A DNA stretch of 19,505 nucleotides from an uncultured Porphyromonadaceae bacterium (lineage in GTDB: Bacteria > Bacteroidota > Bacteroidia > Bacteroidales > Muribaculaceae), in the NCBI GenBank assembly GCA_900548975.1, contig URMS01000037.1:1-19505 (forward strand), read 5' to 3'. Numbering within the stretch: position 1 is the first letter of the stretch; each line of letters opens with the position of its first letter. Below, piece by piece: positions 16,146-19,505 of this stretch. The translations under genes and the position numbers were made by a program. The notes under the pieces were generated by a model. That model was not told the DNA's origin and did not search any database. It saw only the letters and a program-made list of their open reading frames with translations.

Positions 16146-16632
16146 AATAGCCATACGGAAAAGCCGCCCCAAGGATATCGACATAATAATGCCGGTATAC
16201 GACTCGGCCCGACAGTTCATGCGCTCGAAAGGCAATATGACTCAGTGGACCAATGGCTATCCATCGCGTGGCGCCATCCTTGCCGACATCGCCGCCGGCA
16301 ACCACTATATCGGCATCGACAGCAAGGGCATGCCTGCGATGGTATTCGCACTGATATTAGGCCCCGACCCCACTTACAACATCATAGAAGACGGCGCGTG
16401 GCCCCACAACGGCCCCTACGCCACCATACACCGCCTCGCCTCGACCGGACGGCACCGCGGCGTACTGGCGGCATGCACGTCCTTCGCCCTGAAACTGGCC
16501 GACACCATACGGCTCGATACCCACGCCGACAACAGCGCCATGCTCACGGCCGCGCGCCGGCTCGGCTATGTGCGCTGCGGTGTCATATACTGTCAGGACG
16601 GCACACCCCGCATAGCCATGCAACTTAATTAA
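16126..16632 (+). CDS. GNAT-family N-acetyltransferase
   Basis: This 168-residue protein has the GNAT layout: an N-terminal IAIRKSRPKDIDIIMPVYDSA helix, a central strand, and the acetyl-CoA region IHRLASTGRHRGVLAACTSF (101-120), which stands in for motif A. The segment LDTHADNSAMLTAARRLGY (130-148) is the usual C-terminal motif B. The substrate is unknown. The gene begins inside the antiporter gene (20-bp overlap), which suggests translational coupling, but no functional link to ion transport is known. The stop codon at 16630-16632 forms the start of a degenerate copy of the dispersed TAAGAGGTTGTTT motif. Confidence 0.9.
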   Translation: MTEKTDEIAIRKSRPKDIDIIMPVYDSARQFMRSKGNMTQWTNGYPSRGAILADIAAGNHYIGIDSKGMPAMVFALILGPDPTYNIIEDGAWPHNGPYATIHRLASTGRHRGVLAACTSFALKLADTIRLDTHADNSAMLTAARRLGYVRCGVIYCQDGTPRIAMQLN

Positions 16633-16643
16633 GAGTATGTTTA
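16630..16643 (+). repeat. Degenerate copy of the TAAGAGGTTGTTTA motif
   Basis: TAAGAGTATGTTTA differs from the motif at two positions and begins with the stop codon of the acetyltransferase. A better copy follows 4 nt after it. Confidence 0.5.
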
Positions 16644-16647
16644 CTTT

Positions 16648-16670
16648 TAAGAGGTTGTTTTAAAACATAT
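16648..16670 (+). repeat. Dispersed motif, copy 1
   Basis: This 23-nt copy matches the copy at 19451-19473 at 21 of 23 positions. Its centre, TGTTTTAAAACA (16656-16667), is a perfect 12-bp palindrome. It lies between the acetyltransferase stop and the sugar mutase promoter. Confidence 0.75.
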
Positions 16671-16694
16671 ATGGTGAACATTGGCAGCGATTTT

Positions 16695-16726
16695 TTTGTA
16701 TAACTGATACCAAAAACATATCTTTG
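16695..16726 (+). promoter_or_regulatory. Promoter of the phospho-sugar mutase gene
   Basis: TTTG (16695-16698), a 20-bp spacer and TATCTTTG (16719-16726) give a full consensus match. The leader to the ATG at 16768 is about 35 nt. Confidence 0.83.
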
Positions 16727-16767
16727 CAACAACAGAATATCATATACACCTACATAACTAACCAGAA

Positions 16768-18516
16768 ATGGAAAATAACGAACTTATCAAAGAGGTGACT
16801 GCCAAAGCCCAGACATGGCTCACCGACGGCTACGACGCCGAAACACAGGCAGAAGTACGCCGCATGCTCGATGCCGACGACAAGACCGAGCTCATCGAAT
16901 CGTTCTACAAAGATCTCGAATTCGGTACCGGCGGCCTCCGCGGCATTATGGGCGCCGGCAGCAACCGCATGAACATATATACCGTAGGCGCTGCCACCCA
17001 GGGTCTTGCCAACTATCTTAAGGAAGCTTTCGCCGATCTGCCTGAAATCAGCGTCGCCGTAGGCCACGACGTGCGCAACAACTCGCGCAAGTTCGCCGAA
17101 ATCGTCGCCGACATATTCTCGGCCAACGGCATCAAGGTATATCTCTTCGACAGTTTCCGTCCGACCCCCGAGCTCTCCTACGCAATCCGCAAACTCGGCT
17201 GTCAGAGCGGCGTGAACATCACCGCCTCGCACAACCCCAAGGAATACAACGGCTACAAAGCATACTGGAACGACGGCGCCCAGATCATCGCTCCCCACGA
17301 CGTCAACATCATCAACCATGTGAACCGTATCAAGGACGTACGCGACATCAAATTCCAGGGGGACAAGTCGAAAATCACCATTATCGGCGAAGAAATCGAC
17401 AACCAGTATCTCGATGCCGTACATACTCTCAGCCTCGATCCCGAAGTGATCAAACGCCAGTCCGACCTCAAGATTGTCTACACTCCTATCCACGGAACCG
17501 GCGTGAAGCTCATCCCCGAATCGCTCATGAAATGGGGCTTCACCAACATTATCCACGTACCGGAGCAGGACATCCCGTCGGGCGACTTCCCCACCGTAGA
17601 GTCTCCCAACCCCGAAAATCCGCCGGCCATGGCCATGGCAATTGCCAAAGCAAAAGAAGTGGGCGCCGACCTCGTAGTGGCTTCTGACCCCGACGCCGAC
17701 CGCATCGGCTGCGTAATCCGCGACAACGACGGTGAGTACCAGCTCATCAACGGCAACCAGATAGTAATGATCCTTATGAACTACATAATGCTCCGCAACC
17801 GCGAACTCGGCCGCCTGCAGGGCAACGAATATGTAGTGAAGACCATCGTTACCACCGAGACCATCAAAGCCATCGCCGACAACAACGGCATCAAGATGTA
17901 CGACTGCTACACCGGCTTCAAGTGGATCGCTGCCGTAATCCGCGAGCTCGAGACCAAGGACCGCTATCTCGGCGGCGGCGAAGAATCGTACGGCTTCCTG
18001 GCCGAAGATTTCTGCCGCGACAAAGACTCCGTATCGGCAATATCGCTTATGGCCGAAATCTGTGCATGGGCCAAGGACCGCGGCATGGACTTCAACCAGA
18101 TGCTTCAGGAAATATATCTGAAGAACGGCTACAGCCATGAAGAAGGCGTATCGGTAGTACGTCCGGGCAAGACCGGCGCCGACGAAATCCAGCAGATGAT
18201 GGTGAACTTCCGCGCCAATCCTCCCAAGACTATCGACGGCTCGAAACTCTCCTGCATCAAGGACTACCTCACACTCACCGCTACCGACCCCACGACCGGC
18301 GACATATCGGAGCTGAAATTCCCCACCACATCCAATGTGCTCCAGTACTTTACCGAAGACGGCACCAAGGTATCGATCCGTCCGTCGGGTACAGAGCCTA
18401 AAATCAAGTTCTATATCGAAGTGCACGACAAGATGGCCGACGCCGCCGACTACGCACGCTGCAATGCCGACGCTGCCGCCAAGATTGCCCGCATAAAGAA
18501 AGAACTCGGCATCTGA
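16768..18516 (+). CDS. Phosphoglucomutase/phosphomannomutase-family phospho-sugar mutase
   Basis: This 582-residue alpha-D-phosphohexomutase interconverts sugar 1- and 6-phosphates in the cytosol through a phosphoserine intermediate. All four domain signatures are present. They are the catalytic serine S154 in TASHNP, the Mg2+ loop DPDADR (307-312), the sugar-binding loop GGEESYG (403-409) and the phosphate-binding RPSGTEPK (538-545). GTGGLRGIMGAGSNRMN near 53-69 is the usual N-terminal segment of the long (about 580-residue) phosphoglucomutase group, related to B. subtilis PgcA. The likely role is glucose-1-phosphate/glucose-6-phosphate exchange feeding glycogen and nucleotide sugar synthesis. 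Specificity for glucose over mannose is inferred from the subgroup. The gene is monocistronic, with its own promoter and terminator. Confidence 0.94.
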   Translation: MENNELIKEVTAKAQTWLTDGYDAETQAEVRRMLDADDKTELIESFYKDLEFGTGGLRGIMGAGSNRMNIYTVGAATQGLANYLKEAFADLPEISVAVGHDVRNNSRKFAEIVADIFSANGIKVYLFDSFRPTPELSYAIRKLGCQSGVNITASHNPKEYNGYKAYWNDGAQIIAPHDVNIINHVNRIKDVRDIKFQGDKSKITIIGEEIDNQYLDAVHTLSLDPEVIKRQSDLKIVYTPIHGTGVKLIPESLMKWGFTNIIHVPEQDIPSGDFPTVESPNPENPPAMAMAIAKAKEVGADLVVASDPDADRIGCVIRDNDGEYQLINGNQIVMILMNYIMLRNRELGRLQGNEYVVKTIVTTETIKAIADNNGIKMYDCYTGFKWIAAVIRELETKDRYLGGGEESYGFLAEDFCRDKDSVSAISLMAEICAWAKDRGMDFNQMLQEIYLKNGYSHEEGVSVVRPGKTGADEIQQMMVNFRANPPKTIDGSKLSCIKDYLTLTATDPTTGDISELKFPTTSNVLQYFTEDGTKVSIRPSGTEPKIKFYIEVHDKMADAADYARCNADAAAKIARIKKELGI

Positions 18517-18541
18517 TCACAATCCACAACACACTCATAGG

Positions 18542-18595
18542 CCATGAGGCCGTGTCTGAATTTCCTTAAATTACGACGCGGCTTCATGGTTTTCT
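18542..18595 (+). terminator. Rho-independent terminator of the sugar mutase gene
   Basis: A 15-bp stem with two G-U pairs (18542-18556 with 18575-18589) is followed by TTTTCTT from 18590. It lies 25 bp past the stop codon. Confidence 0.85.
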
Positions 18596-18601
18596 TATCA
18601 T

Positions 18602-18618
18602 TTAGAGGTTGTTTAATA
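18602..18618 (+). repeat. Dispersed motif, copy 2, running into the hydrolase start codon
   Basis: This segment matches the copy at 19451 at 16 of 17 positions. Its AGAGG (18604-18608) sits 9 nt before the ATG at 18618, a spacing fit for a Shine-Dalgarno sequence. That is unusual in this window. Confidence 0.65.
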
Positions 18619-19448
18619 TGAGAATCATATTTTCCATCATTGCTTCATTCCTCGCCGTACTTACGACTATGGCGCAATATTCCGATACCCTTTCACTACA
18701 GGGCGCACAGGGAAATCTCTTTGCGATTCTTCAGGCTCCGGAAAAACCATCGGTAAGTAAAAAATATCCTTTGGTTATAGTGTGCCATGGATTCAGCAGC
18801 AACTGCGAAACCCCGCTCATTACCGGAATTGCTTCCGACGTGGTGTCGGAAGGCATGGCAGTCTTACGCTTCGACTTCAACGGCCACGGTAAGAGCGAAG
18901 GTCTTTTCCAGGACATGACCGTGCCCAACGAAATCGAAGATCTTAAAAAAGTAATATACTGGGCACAGAAACAGCCATGGGTCAAGTCGGTAAGCCTCGT
19001 GGGCCACTCGCAGGGCGGTGTGGTCGTGAGCATGGTTTCGGGCGAACTTGGCGAGAAGACAATAAAATCGGAAGTGCTTATGGCACCCGCCGCCGTACTC
19101 CGCGACGATGCTCTGCGCGGCAATACTATGGGCGCGATATATGATCCGTGGAATTTCACAGGCGATTACATCGAACTGCCTTTCGGACATCTACGACTCG
19201 GACGGGAATATATAAAAACCGCAGTAACCCTGCCTATATATGAAACAGCATCAAACTACCGGGGACCGGCACTGATAGTACACGGAACCTACGACCGGAT
19301 AGTGCCTTACACCTATGCCGAACGCTACCACGACAAATTATCGAAAAGCACGCTGAAGATAATACCCGGTGATGATCACGGATTTTCAATAACAGCTCCC
19401 GAGACAGGGCGCTTTGTGGCCGATTGGCTGCATTCGGTATTGAAATAA
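18618..19448 (+). CDS. Secreted alpha/beta hydrolase, cinnamoyl/feruloyl-esterase-like
   Basis: The protein has 276 residues counted from the ATG at 18618. A TTG nine bases upstream is in frame but less likely, since the ATG opens the signal peptide directly. Residues 1-19 are an export signal (MRIIFSIIASFLAVL, cleavage probably after TMA). The fold shows the oxyanion segment CHGFS (56-60), FDFNGHGKSEG (85-95), the nucleophile S131 in GHSQGG, the acid D226 in HGTYD and H254 in GDDHGF. The segment MAPAAVLRDDALRGNT and the cap region resemble small bacterial cinnamoyl esterases (Lactobacillus LJ0536, Butyrivibrio Est1E), which release ferulic and related acids from plant fibre or chlorogenates. 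The substrate is inferred from that resemblance only. No TAnnTTTG box is visible between the preceding terminator and the start. Confidence 0.88.
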   Translation: MRIIFSIIASFLAVLTTMAQYSDTLSLQGAQGNLFAILQAPEKPSVSKKYPLVIVCHGFSSNCETPLITGIASDVVSEGMAVLRFDFNGHGKSEGLFQDMTVPNEIEDLKKVIYWAQKQPWVKSVSLVGHSQGGVVVSMVSGELGEKTIKSEVLMAPAAVLRDDALRGNTMGAIYDPWNFTGDYIELPFGHLRLGREYIKTAVTLPIYETASNYRGPALIVHGTYDRIVPYTYAERYHDKLSKSTLKIIPGDDHGFSITAPETGRFVADWLHSVLK

Positions 19449-19450
19449 AG

Positions 19451-19473
19451 TAAGAGGTTGTTTAATAACATAT
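19451..19473 (+). repeat. Dispersed motif, copy 3
   Basis: TAAGAGGTTGTTTAATAACA plus TAT begins two bases after the hydrolase stop codon. It matches copy 1 at 21 of 23 positions. A 10-bp palindrome GTGAATTCAC follows (19474-19483). The window ends shortly after, so the full extent is not visible. Confidence 0.75.
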
Positions 19474-19505
19474 GTGAATTCACAGGCCAAAAAGTCAGAG
19501 ATGGA

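Noticed and set aside
16750..18426. A 558-codon minus-strand open frame opposite the sugar mutase
   Set aside because: It mirrors the strong codon bias of the mutase gene, has no recognisable family motif and no promoter. The sense frame carries all four mutase signatures.
18609..18617. TTG start for the alpha/beta hydrolase
   Set aside because: The ATG nine bases later begins the signal peptide directly and is preceded by AGAGG at a suitable distance; the TTG would lie inside the dispersed motif.

Overview
The window looks like chromosomal DNA from a member of the Bacteroidales, plausibly a gut Muribaculaceae-type organism. The evidence is as follows. Most genes are preceded by the Bacteroidota promoter form TTTG/TTG-N19-20-TAnnTTTG, and Shine-Dalgarno sequences are mostly absent. 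There is a giant BspA-type leucine-rich-repeat surface protein with a type IX-secretion-like tail, and a DUF4965-type glutaminase lipoprotein. There are also a TrpB2-type tryptophan synthase beta chain and a cinnamoyl-esterase-like hydrolase. The family assignment is an inference from gene content and style; no 16S or marker alignment could be made.

Layout. Positions 80-4039 encode the secreted LRR protein, which ends at a strong terminator. Positions 4231-5604 encode TrpB2 from a textbook promoter. It is followed by 426 bp without a gene, made of two octamer-repeat arrays, one purine-rich and one pyrimidine-rich, in inverted orientation. The last codons and stop of trpB2 are written in this repeat. 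An orphan HipB-like HTH regulator follows (6031-6402), then an overlapping pair, YihY-family membrane protein and RidA (6495-8254). Next come a glutaminase-family lipoprotein (8389-10917) and NAD-dependent DNA ligase LigA (11058-13073). LigA runs tail-to-tail into a minus-strand block: a DUF2284 metal-binding protein (13057-13554), a small SRP RNA gene with its own promoter (about 13569-13672), and a radical SAM activase-like protein (13764-14387). The plus strand then resumes with a K+/H+-type antiporter overlapping a GNAT acetyltransferase (14649-16632), a phosphoglucomutase/phosphomannomutase-family enzyme (16768-18516) and a secreted alpha/beta hydrolase (18618-19448).

Most of this is housekeeping and ordinary metabolism in small transcription units, each with its own promoter and terminator. 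I see no defence island, prophage, integrase, transposase or CRISPR array. The parts that ordinary genes do not explain are non-coding. They are the inverted octamer arrays after trpB2, a 13-bp inverted repeat straddling the trpB2 promoter, a short dispersed motif (consensus TAAGAGGTTGTTTAA) recurring around the last genes, and a structured plus-strand intergenic stretch near 14486-14575 ending in a terminator-like element. I did not find a convincing new multi-gene system.
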